NCBI GenBank assembly: GCA_031291415.1 | Contig: JARLJB010000234.1 | Coordinates: forward strand, 1-61,454 | DNA from: Telmatospirillum sp. | GTDB lineage: Bacteria; Pseudomonadota; Alphaproteobacteria; Rhodospirillales; Magnetospirillaceae | Length of the DNA stretch: 61,454 bases | Direction of reading: 5' to 3' | Part shown: piece after piece, positions 25,284-34,804 of the stretch | How the letters are laid out: every line of letters begins with the position of its first letter | Position numbering within the stretch: position 1 is the stretch's first letter | Made by a program: the position numbers and the translations under genes | The notes under the pieces: model-generated | The model's database searches: none | The model's input: only the letters and a program-made list of their open reading frames with translations | Told to the model about the DNA's origin: nothing

Positions 25284-26288
25284 GTGTGCAATCCCAGCTT
25301 AAGCGAAACAGAAATTTGCAAGATCCTGCGTCAGCTTGAATCGGGTATGGACGTTGCGGACCTGTCTCACATCTACGGTGTTGAAGAAGACGTGCTTCTG
25401 CAGTGGAAGGAGCGGTACGGCTCGCAAGCAAGTGGCAAACCCGGGATGAAGATGCTGGAGGATGAGAATTGCATTCTCAAGCAGATCGTGGCCGATTTTT
25501 TGCTCGAGCGGCGTGCGCTTTTCAAGCACCGCATTTCTTCTGAGGCTTTGCGGGACGATGGATCCTATTGCGGTCTGACGGATTGCGGACAAAGCGCGGC
25601 AGACGTGCCTTTTGCAGAACCGGGGGCGTTGCGTGCCGATGAGACCGCGCCTGCCGAACATGGTGAAGGCGATGTGCCGGGCTTCCCCATGGAAGCCGCC
25701 GATGGCCAGACATCCGAGATGCATAAGACTGTTCGCGGCATACTGGAGCGGTCGCGCATCATTCCGGCCCTGCGAAGTTTCGAATTCATTCCGGCTGCGA
25801 TTGCCTCTCCCTCATTGGTTGTCTCGTTGCTCTATGGCAATCCAATGACGATCGGATACGTACTGAGAAAGCTGCGTGGCGCCGGCAAACTTCCCATCGC
25901 CAACCTCGATCTCCTGACTGGTTTCGCCCAGGATTGTGATGCGGTCGCCTTGTTGGTCAAGCTTGGAGTCGCGGGAGTTGTCTCGACCCGTCAGTCCGTT
26001 CTCAGGGCAGCGCATGCGCAAGGCATTATCGCCATGCAGAGAACTTTTGCCGTCGACTCCATCGCCTCGCGCAACATCACCCGCTCGCTCCACCACTTTG
26101 TTCCGCATGCCATTGAATTGCTGCCCGCGGTCGTCGCTCCATTGTTGATGCCCTCCTTGCGCGCGACCAACCCAGAGTTGCCTGTCGTGGCGACCGGCCT
26201 AGTCAACAGCATGCGTCAGATCGAGGAATTGGTGCAGCATGGCGTAACTTCCGTGGCCACAAGTAATTCGTCCCTCTGGATTCTTTAG
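25284..26288 (+). CDS. IS3-OrfA-type HTH fused to GlpP (G3P-responsive antiterminator) domain, copy 2
   Basis: 334 residues from GTG 25284, with GGAACCGGAG upstream, matching the start of copy 1. An in-frame ATG at 25173 would add 37 unrelated residues. HTH (about 6-45, ILRQLESGMDVADLSHIYG), zipper-like coil (about 55-84), acidic linker, then a full GlpP domain (153-334). About 28 residues differ from copy 1, most of them in the HTH and linker; the GlpP halves are nearly identical. Known GlpP proteins have no DNA-binding domain, so this fusion may act on DNA, RNA or both. It diverges from the glycerol operon, as a local regulator would. The two copies could have different DNA targets because HTH residues differ. 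Confidence 0.85.
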   Translation: MCNPSLSETEICKILRQLESGMDVADLSHIYGVEEDVLLQWKERYGSQASGKPGMKMLEDENCILKQIVADFLLERRALFKHRISSEALRDDGSYCGLTDCGQSAADVPFAEPGALRADETAPAEHGEGDVPGFPMEAADGQTSEMHKTVRGILERSRIIPALRSFEFIPAAIASPSLVVSLLYGNPMTIGYVLRKLRGAGKLPIANLDLLTGFAQDCDAVALLVKLGVAGVVSTRQSVLRAAHAQGIIAMQRTFAVDSIASRNITRSLHHFVPHAIELLPAVVAPLLMPSLRATNPELPVVATGLVNSMRQIEELVQHGVTSVATSNSSLWIL

Positions 26289-26523
26289 CGCGGCGCCGAT
26301 GTTGGTAAGCAAGGTTCTTTTTGTCGGTTCGTCTGCTATCCCGCTTGTTCCTTAACATGAATTGTCCCTTCGTCTGGCCATTTGACAATCCAAGGGGTAT
26401 TTAAGACGGCAATGGAGTCCAGCCACCCGCCTGGGGCCGTGGAAGGGGGGCCAGTTGCGGCTATTGCGACTAGATGATAGTGACGGACGTTCCGGCCTCG
26501 CGTTTTCCCAGGAGCCTATCGCC

Positions 26524-28302
26524 ATGAACCGCAAAGAGCGCCGAGCACGCGGTATGATCGGAGGGCGGCAGCCTCAACAGCCGTCGACCATGGTCCGGGG
26601 GATTTTCGTCAGCGCGGTTCGTTACCATCAGGCCGGTCATCTGCGCGAAGCGGAGGCTCTTTATCGACAAGTCCTCGCCCTCGATTCCCGCCACGCCGAC
26701 AGCCTGCACCTGCTCGGAGTGATTGCTCAACAGCGGGAACAGTATGTCTTGGCGGCCGATCTCATCCGCAAGGCGATCGCCATCGAGTCGAAGATTGCTC
26801 CCTATCATTTCGACCTTGGCGTCACTTTGCAGATACAGGGCCGATTGGACGAGGCCGGGGGCGCCTATGGCAAGGCCATTGCACTTGGGCCCCGCTATGC
26901 GCAGGCACACTACAATCTCGGCCTCGTTTTCAAGGATCAAGGCCGGCTGGACAAAGCTGTCGCCTGCTGGAAGACGGCCCTTGCCGCCGACGAAAACCAG
27001 CCCGAAGCCCACAACAACTTGGGCGTCGCCATGCACGACCTCGGGCAGATGAGTGAGGCCATCGCTTCTTACCGCAAGGCCATCGCCTTGAGCCCGGACT
27101 ACGCGGAAGCGCACAATAATCTGGCCGCGGCCCTCCAGGAAGAGGAACTCCTTGACGAGGCCTTAAGTCACCACCTCAAGGCCATCGCCTTGCTGCCCGA
27201 TTTTCCCGACGCCTACACCAGTCTTGGCAACACGCTGCACGAACAAGGGCGGTGGGCCGACGCGGCAACATGTTTCAGCCGGGCTCTGGTCCTCGACCCG
27301 AATGACGCGCCGGCCAACTGGAATTACGCCATGGCGTTACTGACGCAAGGCGAGTTTCGGCGGGGATGGGAAAAATACGAGTGGCGTCTCAGCGAGGACT
27401 TTCCTTGGACCAAGCCGCGGCACCTGTCCTTTCCGAAGTGGACGGGTGAGCCCCTGGCCGGGCGGACCATCCTGCTGACCGCCGAGCAAGGGTTGGGGGA
27501 TCAACTACAGTTTGCCCGCTATGCGACGTTGCTGGCCGAGGAGGGCGCTCGGGTCACTATTGAAACCGATCGATCGCTGACGCGACTGCTGGCCAGTGTT
27601 CCCGGTGTGGCGCAGGTCATCACCACGGGCGACCCTTTGCCGGAAGCGGATTTTTATCTGCCACTCCTGAGCGCTCCTCATCGTGTCGGGACCGCCGGCG
27701 ATTCTATCCCGGCCCAGGTACCCTACGTCTTCGCCGATACCGAGGCGACCAAGACCTGGGGCCAGCGGCTGTCCGCTTTGACCGGGCTGAAGGTCGGCCT
27801 GGTTTGGGCCGGTGAACGTCGGGCGCACGACCAGCGGGCAAATACCCTCGACCGCCGTCGCAGCCTGGACCTGACGCAGATGGCGCCGATTCTTCGCCTG
27901 CCCGGCGCCAGTTTCGTCAGCCTGCAAAAAGGTGAAGCGGCTACGCAGATTGCCTCCACGCCTGCCGAATTGCGATTGCACGACTGGATGAACGAAATCG
28001 GTGACTTTGCCGACACCGCGGCTCTGGTCGCCAATCTGGACCTGGTTATCTCGGTGGACACATCGGTGGCCCATCTGGCGGGTGCGCTTGGCAAACCCGT
28101 ATGGATCCTTTGCCGGTTCGCCGGCGATTGGCGGTGGCTTACTGATCGCGACGATTCGCCCTGGTACCCGACGGGTCGATTGTTCCGCCAAATCCGCCGC
28201 GGCGACTGGCAATCGGTGATCGAAAAAGTGGCAAAGCAGTTGGCTCAGTTGATTGGGACGCAAAGGTCTGCGGCAATGCCGGCGACGCTTCCATCTCAAT
28301 AA
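26524..28302 (+). CDS. TPR protein with C-terminal glycosyltransferase-like domain
   Basis: 592 residues. ATG 26524 has AGGAG nine bases upstream. Residues about 25-300 are tandem tetratricopeptide repeats (repeated AxAHxNLGxxxxxxGRLDEA type units). Residues about 320-580 resemble the glycosyltransferase-9/heptosyltransferase-like domain often following TPRs (LTAEQGLGDQLQFARY, then VGLVWAGERR, then VISVDTSVAHLAGALGKPVW). Such proteins are linked to protein or flagellin glycosylation and surface polysaccharide, but the donor and acceptor are unknown. It converges on the chemoreceptor gene 65 bases away. Confidence 0.85.
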   Translation: MNRKERRARGMIGGRQPQQPSTMVRGIFVSAVRYHQAGHLREAEALYRQVLALDSRHADSLHLLGVIAQQREQYVLAADLIRKAIAIESKIAPYHFDLGVTLQIQGRLDEAGGAYGKAIALGPRYAQAHYNLGLVFKDQGRLDKAVACWKTALAADENQPEAHNNLGVAMHDLGQMSEAIASYRKAIALSPDYAEAHNNLAAALQEEELLDEALSHHLKAIALLPDFPDAYTSLGNTLHEQGRWADAATCFSRALVLDPNDAPANWNYAMALLTQGEFRRGWEKYEWRLSEDFPWTKPRHLSFPKWTGEPLAGRTILLTAEQGLGDQLQFARYATLLAEEGARVTIETDRSLTRLLASVPGVAQVITTGDPLPEADFYLPLLSAPHRVGTAGDSIPAQVPYVFADTEATKTWGQRLSALTGLKVGLVWAGERRAHDQRANTLDRRRSLDLTQMAPILRLPGASFVSLQKGEAATQIASTPAELRLHDWMNEIGDFADTAALVANLDLVISVDTSVAHLAGALGKPVWILCRFAGDWRWLTDRDDSPWYPTGRLFRQIRRGDWQSVIEKVAKQLAQLIGTQRSAAMPATLPSQ

Positions 28303-28367
28303 AGTTGGACACTGCGTCACAAATCGAGTTGGTCGGCTGCAAGCGCCGCCGCGCAATGCGCTGGACA

Positions 28368-30389
28368 TCAACACAGGCGCGTATGCAGTCCTCTGTCGCG
28401 AACACCGACGAGGAAGCTGTCGACAATGGTCCGCAGAGTTTCCGACTGAACATTGAGATCTTCCGCCGCCTCCAAAACTTCTCGTGCGACCCCATTGTTT
28501 TCCTGCGTGTTATTTCCGACTTCGGCAATGTGATGGGCAACCTCGGCTGTTCCCTGATGAACCTCTTGAATATTGCGGGCAATCTCCTGAGTTGCCGAGC
28601 CCTGCTGTTCAATAGCGGTGGCGATGACACCCGATATCTGGTTCATCTGATCGATGGTGTCGGCGATGTTGCGGATCGCTTCGACGGCGTGATTAGTGCG
28701 ATCCTGGACATCGGCGATCTGGCCGCTGATTTCGTCGGTCGCTTTGGCCGTTTGGTTGGCCAGGGATTTGACTTCATTGGCAACGACGGCAAATCCCTTG
28801 CCGGCATCGCCGGCACGAGCCGCCTCGATGGTGGCGTTCAAAGCCAGAAGATTGGTTTGGCCGGCGATGTCGTTGATCAGTTTGACAACATCGCCGATTT
28901 TGGCTGATGCCTCCGCCAAACCTCTTACCAGATTGTCGGTGGTGGCCGCTTCGGTGGCGGCGCTGCGGGCAATTTCGCTGCTGCGCATGACATGGTTGGC
29001 GATTTCCCGGCTTGAGCCGGAAAGCTCTTCCGTGGCCGCCGCCACCGTCTGGACGTTCGAGGCGGCTTGGTCGCTGGCCGAGACCACCGAGGTGGCTTGC
29101 TCCAGGGTCCGATCCGAAGCGCTGGTCATGCCGGCCGCCGATTGCCGGAGTTTCTGGGCTTCCGAGGTGACGGCCCGCACGACGTCGACGATTTTGCGTT
29201 CAAAATCTTCCGTCAAACGGGAGATCGCTTCGGCGTGCTGCTCTTTGAGCTGTCTCTCCTCGGCGGCTGATTCTTCCAACGCCCGCCGCTGAATTTCATT
29301 TTGGCGCAGTATGTCGGCGGTTCTGGCTATTTCTCCGACTTCGTCCCGTCGGTCTTGACCGTTGAAGACGTTGTCGAGATTGCCACCCGTTACCAAAGTC
29401 AGTCCGCCCGCCAACCGTCGTAATGGTTGGGCGATCGATATGGCGATGAGCCAGGCGAGTAAGCAGGACCCGGCGAAGACGGCAAGCGTGATTGCCAAAT
29501 GCAGATACATTTTTCGATTGAGCCCGTCGACTCTCGCTTGCAGAAGGTGGTCGAGTTCCGACAGAGCCGACATGCTCAATTGGTTGGCGGAAGCCTGTAG
29601 TTGAGTGTGGGCAGTCTGGATTTCCTTGATCGTCGGCTTCGCGGAATTCTGGACGGCGATGGCGTCGAGTTGTTTGGCAAACTGCGCGGCGCCGGCGGCA
29701 AATTGCGCGTAGGGCGTATCAAGGGATGTCTTGATGGTTCCGTCGGGATTACCCCTTTGCCCCGACGACAGATCTGTCTCCAATCCGGAAAGGGCGCTGG
29801 TCAAAGAACTTTTCTGAGTGAGGAAGGCGACGATCGTCTCCGGGGACGGCGATGTCTCGGTGACCATCGGCAGGGCGGCAGCCAGGGCCCGGCTTGCGGC
29901 AACCATGATCGCGGGCAACTTCACGGTGGCGAAATCCTGCATGTAGTAACTGTCGAGATCGGGGTCGAGCGTCAGATTCGATCCATCCTCAACCCTGGCC
30001 ATATGGTCGATGACGGCATCGAGCGCGGCATCATAGGCGTCGGGGCTGCTTCCTGCCGGCAGGGAGGCAGCGGCGTCCGTCAATTCGGCCGCCTTTGTCG
30101 CCGAATCCCCTAGATTCATCGTCGTGGCGAAGAGTCCGTCTGATCTGCGCACCTCGGATTGCGCCGTCTTCAATGCCGTACTACCGGGGGTGTTCCACGA
30201 CGTCGCCAGAAGAGCGCTTAATTCCGTTCTAATTGCCGAAAAATAGGTGCTTCCTTGCAGCTCTTTTTCGGCAAAAACGACGTCCTTTTGTGTCTGGCTA
30301 ACGAATAGATAAATCAGAAGAAGGATTGGGATGAGAAATGCGGAACAAACAAGGGCGAGCTTGTATTGTATCTTGAGATTATTGAGCAT
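28368..30389 (-). CDS. Methyl-accepting chemotaxis protein
   Basis: 673 residues. A membrane helix at about 11-30, a periplasmic sensor of about 265 residues with no recognised ligand, a second membrane helix near 295-317, a HAMP domain (QPLRRLAGG ... [13 protein letters not shown]), then the coiled-coil signalling domain with the conserved tip motif [20 protein letters not shown] near residue 545. It passes ligand signals to CheA/CheW; no che genes are nearby. No CheR-binding pentapeptide is seen at the C-terminus (GLHTRLC). Confidence 0.93.
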   Translation of the reverse strand: MLNNLKIQYKLALVCSAFLIPILLLIYLFVSQTQKDVVFAEKELQGSTYFSAIRTELSALLATSWNTPGSTALKTAQSEVRRSDGLFATTMNLGDSATKAAELTDAAASLPAGSSPDAYDAALDAVIDHMARVEDGSNLTLDPDLDSYYMQDFATVKLPAIMVAASRALAAALPMVTETSPSPETIVAFLTQKSSLTSALSGLETDLSSGQRGNPDGTIKTSLDTPYAQFAAGAAQFAKQLDAIAVQNSAKPTIKEIQTAHTQLQASANQLSMSALSELDHLLQARVDGLNRKMYLHLAITLAVFAGSCLLAWLIAISIAQPLRRLAGGLTLVTGGNLDNVFNGQDRRDEVGEIARTADILRQNEIQRRALEESAAEERQLKEQHAEAISRLTEDFERKIVDVVRAVTSEAQKLRQSAAGMTSASDRTLEQATSVVSASDQAASNVQTVAAATEELSGSSREIANHVMRSSEIARSAATEAATTDNLVRGLAEASAKIGDVVKLINDIAGQTNLLALNATIEAARAGDAGKGFAVVANEVKSLANQTAKATDEISGQIADVQDRTNHAVEAIRNIADTIDQMNQISGVIATAIEQQGSATQEIARNIQEVHQGTAEVAHHIAEVGNNTQENNGVAREVLEAAEDLNVQSETLRTIVDSFLVGVRDRGLHTRLC

Positions 30390-30939
30390 GAGTGACGGCT
30401 TTCCGATGGCTCATGGGCCTTTTCCCTCGCCTCTTTCTTCGAACGTTAGCTGTTGGCCATGAGTAATGAATCCATTCCAATAACACAGTGACTCAAAATT
30501 GTGCAGTTCGCAACTTCCATACACAAACTGGGTAAAATATGGGCATACAGGGGTGGTTCTCTAGGAAATTCGCTGTGTTAACACGGTGATAAAAATGGAC
30601 GGCGTGATTATTATTATCATTCCTATGGAAAATCCCTTGCCGAGATTATTTGCATGGCAATTAAACCTATAGTTGTTGACGGCAGTGTTGTGACGACGAT
30701 CTCGCGTCATCTCGGATTCATGGCTTGCAGTTCCTGGGCAGAGATGGCGACGCAGCCGCCGAAAGCCGTGTGACGCGGGCATGAAAGGTTGATTTGGACA
30801 TCGAAAGATAAGTTAACCGAAATCCAGTTAATTGTTCGTTGTGCATTGCAAAACAACGATTTAAGTGTGTGTTTGCGACTTGCACTTGGCGAGGGGAGTC
30901 GCTACCTGTTGGGCACCGATTGACCTTCGGAGAGGGTAG
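30390..30939. other. Long intergenic region upstream of pdhA
   Basis: 550 bases between the divergent chemoreceptor and pdhA genes. AT-rich, with a perfect GTGTTAACAC palindrome at 30575-30584. Small open frames on both strands show no known product. It probably holds both promoters; no regulator site could be named. Confidence 0.4.
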
Positions 30940-31950
30940 ATGATGGCCGCCAGCAGGCGTAGGACGAAACCGGGAGATTCCGTCGTGAAGACGGAAGATC
31001 TCATCGCTTTTTATAAGGACATGCTGCTGATCCGCCGCTTTGAGGAGAAGGCGGGCCAGCTTTACGGCATGGGGTTGATCAACGGATTCTGCCACCTCTA
31101 CATCGGCCAGGAGGCCGTCGTGGTGGGGATGCAGTCGACGATCGGCATTGACCGCGACTCAGTGATCACCAGCTATCGTGACCATGGGCACATGTTGGCT
31201 TGTGGCATGGATCCCAAAGGGGTGATGGCCGAACTGACCGGACGGGCCGGCGGCTATTCCAAGGGCAAGGGCGGTTCGATGCATATGTTCAGCCGCGAGA
31301 AGCGTTTCTTCGGCGGCCACGGCATCGTCGCGGCCCAGGTGCCCTTGGGAACCGGTTTGGCTTTCGCTCACAAATACAACGGGGACGGTGGCGTCTGTCT
31401 TTGCTACCTGGGTGACGGTGCCGTCAACCAGGGACAGGTCTACGAGTCCTTCAACATGGCATCGCTCTGGAAACTGCCGGTCATCTATGTGATCGAGAAC
31501 AACAAATATGCCATGGGCACGTCGGTCGAGCGCTCGGTGGCCAATGTCGACCTTTATCGTCGCGGCGGCGCCTACAATATTCCCGGGCAGCAGGTCGACG
31601 GCATGGATGTGTTGGCGGTCAAGGCCGCTGGTCTGGAAGCCGTTGCCCATGCGCGTGCCGGCGAGGGGCCATACATTCTTGAAATGAAGACCTATCGCTA
31701 CCGCGGCCATTCGATGTCCGATCCGGCCAAATACCGGACCAAGGAAGAGGTGGCCAAGATGCGCGAGCAGCACGACCCGATCGACCAACTCCGCAAGAAG
31801 CTTCTCGATGACAAACTGGTGACGGAAGAGTTGCTGAAAGAGATGGACCGCGACGTCAAGGCGGTGGTCAGCCAGGCCGCCGATTTTGCCCAGGCCAGCC
31901 CGGAGCCGGATCCATCCGAGTTGTTTGCCGACATCCTGATCGAAGCCTGA
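30940..31950 (+). CDS. pdhA: Pyruvate dehydrogenase E1 component, alpha subunit
   Basis: 336 residues. ATG 30940 follows GGAGAGGG (ATG 30943 also possible). The thiamine-diphosphate motif [17 protein letters not shown] ... [10 protein letters not shown] is intact, as is the FHLYIGQEA-like segment [13 protein letters not shown] and the regulatory-loop region [15 protein letters not shown]. With E1 beta it decarboxylates pyruvate and reductively acetylates E2 lipoyl groups. First gene of pdhA-pdhB-pdhC-lpd-lipA; pdhB follows after 11 bases. Confidence 0.96.
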   Translation: MMAASRRRTKPGDSVVKTEDLIAFYKDMLLIRRFEEKAGQLYGMGLINGFCHLYIGQEAVVVGMQSTIGIDRDSVITSYRDHGHMLACGMDPKGVMAELTGRAGGYSKGKGGSMHMFSREKRFFGGHGIVAAQVPLGTGLAFAHKYNGDGGVCLCYLGDGAVNQGQVYESFNMASLWKLPVIYVIENNKYAMGTSVERSVANVDLYRRGGAYNIPGQQVDGMDVLAVKAAGLEAVAHARAGEGPYILEMKTYRYRGHSMSDPAKYRTKEEVAKMREQHDPIDQLRKKLLDDKLVTEELLKEMDRDVKAVVSQAADFAQASPEPDPSELFADILIEA

Positions 31951-31961
31951 GGGGAACGGAC

Positions 31962-33338
31962 ATGCCGATTCAAATTCTCATGCCGGCGTTGTCGCCGACC
32001 ATGACCGAGGGGAAATTGGCCCGTTGGCTGAAAGCCGAGGGCGATGCGGTAAAGTCGGGCGACGTTCTGGCGGAGATCGAGACCGACAAGGCGACCATGG
32101 AGCTGGAGGCCGTCGACGAAGGCACGCTGGGACGGATTCTGGTGGCGGCCGGCACCGAAGGCGTCGCCGTCAATACACCGATTGCCTTGCTGCTGGAGGA
32201 AGGTGAGAACACGTCGGCGCTCGACGCCGCTGTTGCTCCTGTTGCTTCTGTCACTCCGGCGGCCCCGGCTGCCGTCGCCGCTCCGGCCCCCGCGACGGTG
32301 ACGGCAGAGCCGGCCTATACCGGTTCCGGCCTGCCGGCCGAAAAGAGTTATGACAAGACGGTCAGGGTGACGGTGCGCGAAGCGTTGCGCGACGCCATGG
32401 CGGAAGAGATGCGCCGTGACGAGAAGGTTTTCCTGATCGGCGAAGAGGTTGCCCAATATCAGGGCGCCTACAAAGTGAGCCAGGGCTTGCTTGATGAATT
32501 CGGGGCCAAGCGGGTGATCGACACGCCGATCACCGAAATGGGCTTCACCGGTTTGGCCGCAGGCGCCGCCTACGCCGGCCTGAAGCCGATCGTCGAATTC
32601 ATGACGTTCAACTTCGCCATGCAGGCGATCGACCACATCGTCAATTCCTCGGCCAAGACTCTCTACATGGGCGGCGGGCAATTGCCGTCGTCGATCGTTT
32701 TTCGCGGTCCCAACGGCCCCGCCTCGCGCGTCGCCGCCCAGCATTCGCAGTGTTACGCCTCCTGGTATGCCCATGTTCCGGGTCTCAAGGTCGTGGCGCC
32801 TTATTCGGCCGCCGACGCCAAGGGCCTTTTGAAGGCGGCGATCCGCGATCCCAATCCGGTGATCGTGCTGGAAAACGAGCTGCTTTACGGCCATAGCTTC
32901 GATGTGCCGGATGATCCGGATTTCGTCGTTCCGATCGGCAAGGCCAAAGTCGAACGGGCCGGCAGCGGCGTGACCGTCGTCGCCTTCTCGCGGATGGTGC
33001 AACTGGCCCTCGAAGCGGCTGAGATCCTTGCCAAGGATGGTATCGATGTCGAGGTGATCAATCTCAGAAGCATCCGGCCGCTCGACGTCGAGACGCTCGT
33101 CCGTTCGGTGCAGAAGACCAATCGCATCGTCACCGTGGAAGATGGTTGGCCGTTCGCCGGCATCGGCGCCGAGATATCGGCCCTCATGCAGGAAAACTGT
33201 TTCGACTGGCTGGATGCCCCGGTGACCCGGGTCACCGGCAAGGATGTCCCCATGCCTTACGCCGCCAATCTGGAACGACTGGCTTTGCCACAGGTCGACG
33301 ACATCATCGCGGCTGTAAAAGCCGTTTGTTACGCCTAG
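31962..33338 (+). CDS. pdhB: Pyruvate dehydrogenase E1 component, beta subunit, with N-terminal lipoyl domain
   Basis: 458 residues. Residues 1-78 are a lipoyl domain with the lipoylated Lys in [13 protein letters not shown], then an Ala/Pro-rich flexible linker, then the E1 beta transketolase-like domain ([53 protein letters not shown]). A lipoyl domain on E1 beta is a known alphaproteobacterial trait. Spacing of 12 bases to pdhC supports one operon. Confidence 0.96.
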   Translation: MPIQILMPALSPTMTEGKLARWLKAEGDAVKSGDVLAEIETDKATMELEAVDEGTLGRILVAAGTEGVAVNTPIALLLEEGENTSALDAAVAPVASVTPAAPAAVAAPAPATVTAEPAYTGSGLPAEKSYDKTVRVTVREALRDAMAEEMRRDEKVFLIGEEVAQYQGAYKVSQGLLDEFGAKRVIDTPITEMGFTGLAAGAAYAGLKPIVEFMTFNFAMQAIDHIVNSSAKTLYMGGGQLPSSIVFRGPNGPASRVAAQHSQCYASWYAHVPGLKVVAPYSAADAKGLLKAAIRDPNPVIVLENELLYGHSFDVPDDPDFVVPIGKAKVERAGSGVTVVAFSRMVQLALEAAEILAKDGIDVEVINLRSIRPLDVETLVRSVQKTNRIVTVEDGWPFAGIGAEISALMQENCFDWLDAPVTRVTGKDVPMPYAANLERLALPQVDDIIAAVKAVCYA

Positions 33339-33350
33339 GGAGCGCTCGTC

Positions 33351-34631
33351 ATGCCTATCCAGATTTTGATGCCGGCTCTTTCCCCCACCATGAGCGAGGG
33401 CAACCTTGCTCGGTGGCTGAAGAAGGAGGGCGATACCGTCAAGGCCGGCGACGTGCTGGCCGAGATCGAGACCGATAAAGCCACCATGGAGTTCGAGGCG
33501 ACGGACGAAGGCACCCTGGGCAAGATCCTGGTGCCCGGTGGAACGCAAGGCGTTGCGGTCAACACGCCGATCGGCCTGTTGCTGGAAGAGGGTGAAGACG
33601 CCTCGGCTCTTGCCGCCGTGACGCCGGCTCCCGTTGCCGCTGCCACCCAGACGCCGGCTGTTCCGATTGCACCAACGCCAGCACCGACACCGGCTCCGGC
33701 TCCGGCGGCGGTTGCCGCCCAGGCTCCGACGGCCGGTGCCCGGATCTTTGCTTCGCCTTTGGCCAAGCGGATTGCCAAGGACGCCGGTCTTGATCTCAAG
33801 GCGGTCGCTGGTTCCGGGCCGCACGGCCGGATCATCCGTGCCGATGTCGACCGCGCCATCGCCGGTGGCGTCGCTTCGCCGGCCGCCGCCGTTCCGCTTG
33901 CGGCGCCGGCCGCCAAGCCGGCTCCCGTACCGGTCCCCGAAGTCGGGCCGGCCTATACCGAGGTGCCGCTGTCGTCGATGCGCAAGGTGATCGCCCGGCG
34001 CCTGTCAGAAGCCAAGCAGACGGTGCCGCATTTCTATCTGACGGTCGATTGCCAGCTCGACAAATTGCTGACGTTGCGCACCGATCTCAATGGGCGCTCC
34101 GACTCCTACAAGCTGTCGGTCAACGATTTCGTGATCCGCGCCGTGGCGTTGGCGCTGCGCAAAGTGCCAGCGGCCAACGCCTCCTTCACCGAGACGGCGA
34201 TCCGCATGTACACCGACGTCGATGTTTCGGTGGCGGTGGCGACGCCCAACGGCCTGATCACGCCGATCATCAAGCATGCCGACCACAAGGGGCTGGCCGC
34301 CATTTCCGGCGAGATGAAGGAACTGGCTGTCAAAGCGCGTGACGGCAAGCTGAAACCCGAGGAATTCCAGGGCGGTGGCTTCACCATTTCGAACCTCGGC
34401 ATGTATGGCGTCAAGGAGTTCGCCGCCATCATCAATCCGCCGCAGGGCTGCATTCTGGCGGTCGGCGCCGGCGAGCGGCGTCCGGTGGTGAAGGACGGCG
34501 CTCTGGCCATCGCGACGGTGATGAGTTGCACATTGTCGGTTGACCATCGGGTGGTCGACGGAGCGATCGGCGCGGAATTCCTGGCAGCTTTCAAGAAGCT
34601 GATCGAGGAACCGCTGACGATGCTGCTGTAG
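33351..34631 (+). CDS. pdhC: Dihydrolipoyllysine acetyltransferase (pyruvate dehydrogenase E2)
   Basis: 426 residues: one lipoyl domain ([13 protein letters not shown]), an Ala/Pro/Thr linker, a peripheral-subunit-binding domain ([20 protein letters not shown] near residue 140), a second linker, and the acetyltransferase core with the catalytic His and Asp-Gly in [13 protein letters not shown] close to the C-terminus. It transfers acetyl groups to CoA and forms the complex core. Its lipoyl domain is very similar to that of pdhB, suggesting sharing by duplication. Confidence 0.96.
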   Translation: MPIQILMPALSPTMSEGNLARWLKKEGDTVKAGDVLAEIETDKATMEFEATDEGTLGKILVPGGTQGVAVNTPIGLLLEEGEDASALAAVTPAPVAAATQTPAVPIAPTPAPTPAPAPAAVAAQAPTAGARIFASPLAKRIAKDAGLDLKAVAGSGPHGRIIRADVDRAIAGGVASPAAAVPLAAPAAKPAPVPVPEVGPAYTEVPLSSMRKVIARRLSEAKQTVPHFYLTVDCQLDKLLTLRTDLNGRSDSYKLSVNDFVIRAVALALRKVPAANASFTETAIRMYTDVDVSVAVATPNGLITPIIKHADHKGLAAISGEMKELAVKARDGKLKPEEFQGGGFTISNLGMYGVKEFAAIINPPQGCILAVGAGERRPVVKDGALAIATVMSCTLSVDHRVVDGAIGAEFLAAFKKLIEEPLTMLL

Positions 34632-34682
34632 CAAAGGTGTCGCAAACGTCATCGAAGCGGAAGTAACGCATCTTTTCGCAGT

Positions 34683-34774
34683 AGCCCCCACCCTGGCCCT
34701 CCCCACAAGGGGGAGGGAGCCCAAGTTTCGAATCACCCCTCCCCCTCGTGGGGAGGGGATTGGGGTGGGGGGCT
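34683..34774. repeat. Long inverted repeat in the pdhC-lpd spacer
   Basis: AGCCCCCACCCTGGCCCTCCCC near 34683 mirrors GGGGAGGGG ... GGGGTGGGGGGCT ending at 34774, an imperfect stem of more than 20 bp. It has the look of a dispersed intergenic palindromic element. Lying inside the pdh operon it may also attenuate transcription. Confidence 0.65.
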
Positions 34775-34804
34775 GGCGCCGGACTGGACGAGGAGCAGAT
34801 ATTT

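Larger units (their letters stand above)
16683..26288. other. Glycerol / RuBisCO-like island bounded by inverted GlpP-fusion genes
   Basis: About 9.6 kb with a minus-strand run of RuBisCO-like, glpK, HAD, glpA, glpF, dhaK remnant and GlpP-fusion copy 1, and a plus-strand GlpP-fusion copy 2 at the other end. Sampled 60-base lines in glpK and the RuBisCO-like gene count 31 G/C (52%), against 39 (65%) in a nagE line, so the block looks acquired. The two end genes are inverted repeats of about 1 kb; the similarity covers the ribosome site and coding region and stops at the stop codon. Confidence 0.7.

Noticed and set aside
16683-26288. Composite transposon bounded by IS3 elements
   Set aside because: The end genes have only an OrfA-like HTH; the rest is GlpP, no DDE catalytic ORF is present and no terminal repeats or target duplication were seen outside the coding regions.
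28305-28907. Plus-strand frame opposite the chemoreceptor
   Set aside because: It is antisense to the conserved signalling domain and encodes no recognisable protein; a GC-rich shadow frame.
30561-30782. Small minus-strand frame upstream of pdhA
   Set aside because: No ribosome site, no family resemblance and atypical composition; treated as intergenic.
31698-33824. 708-codon minus-strand frame across pdhA-pdhB-pdhC
   Set aside because: It lies opposite three certain genes, and its Arg/Gly/His-rich sequence is typical of antisense of GC-rich coding DNA.
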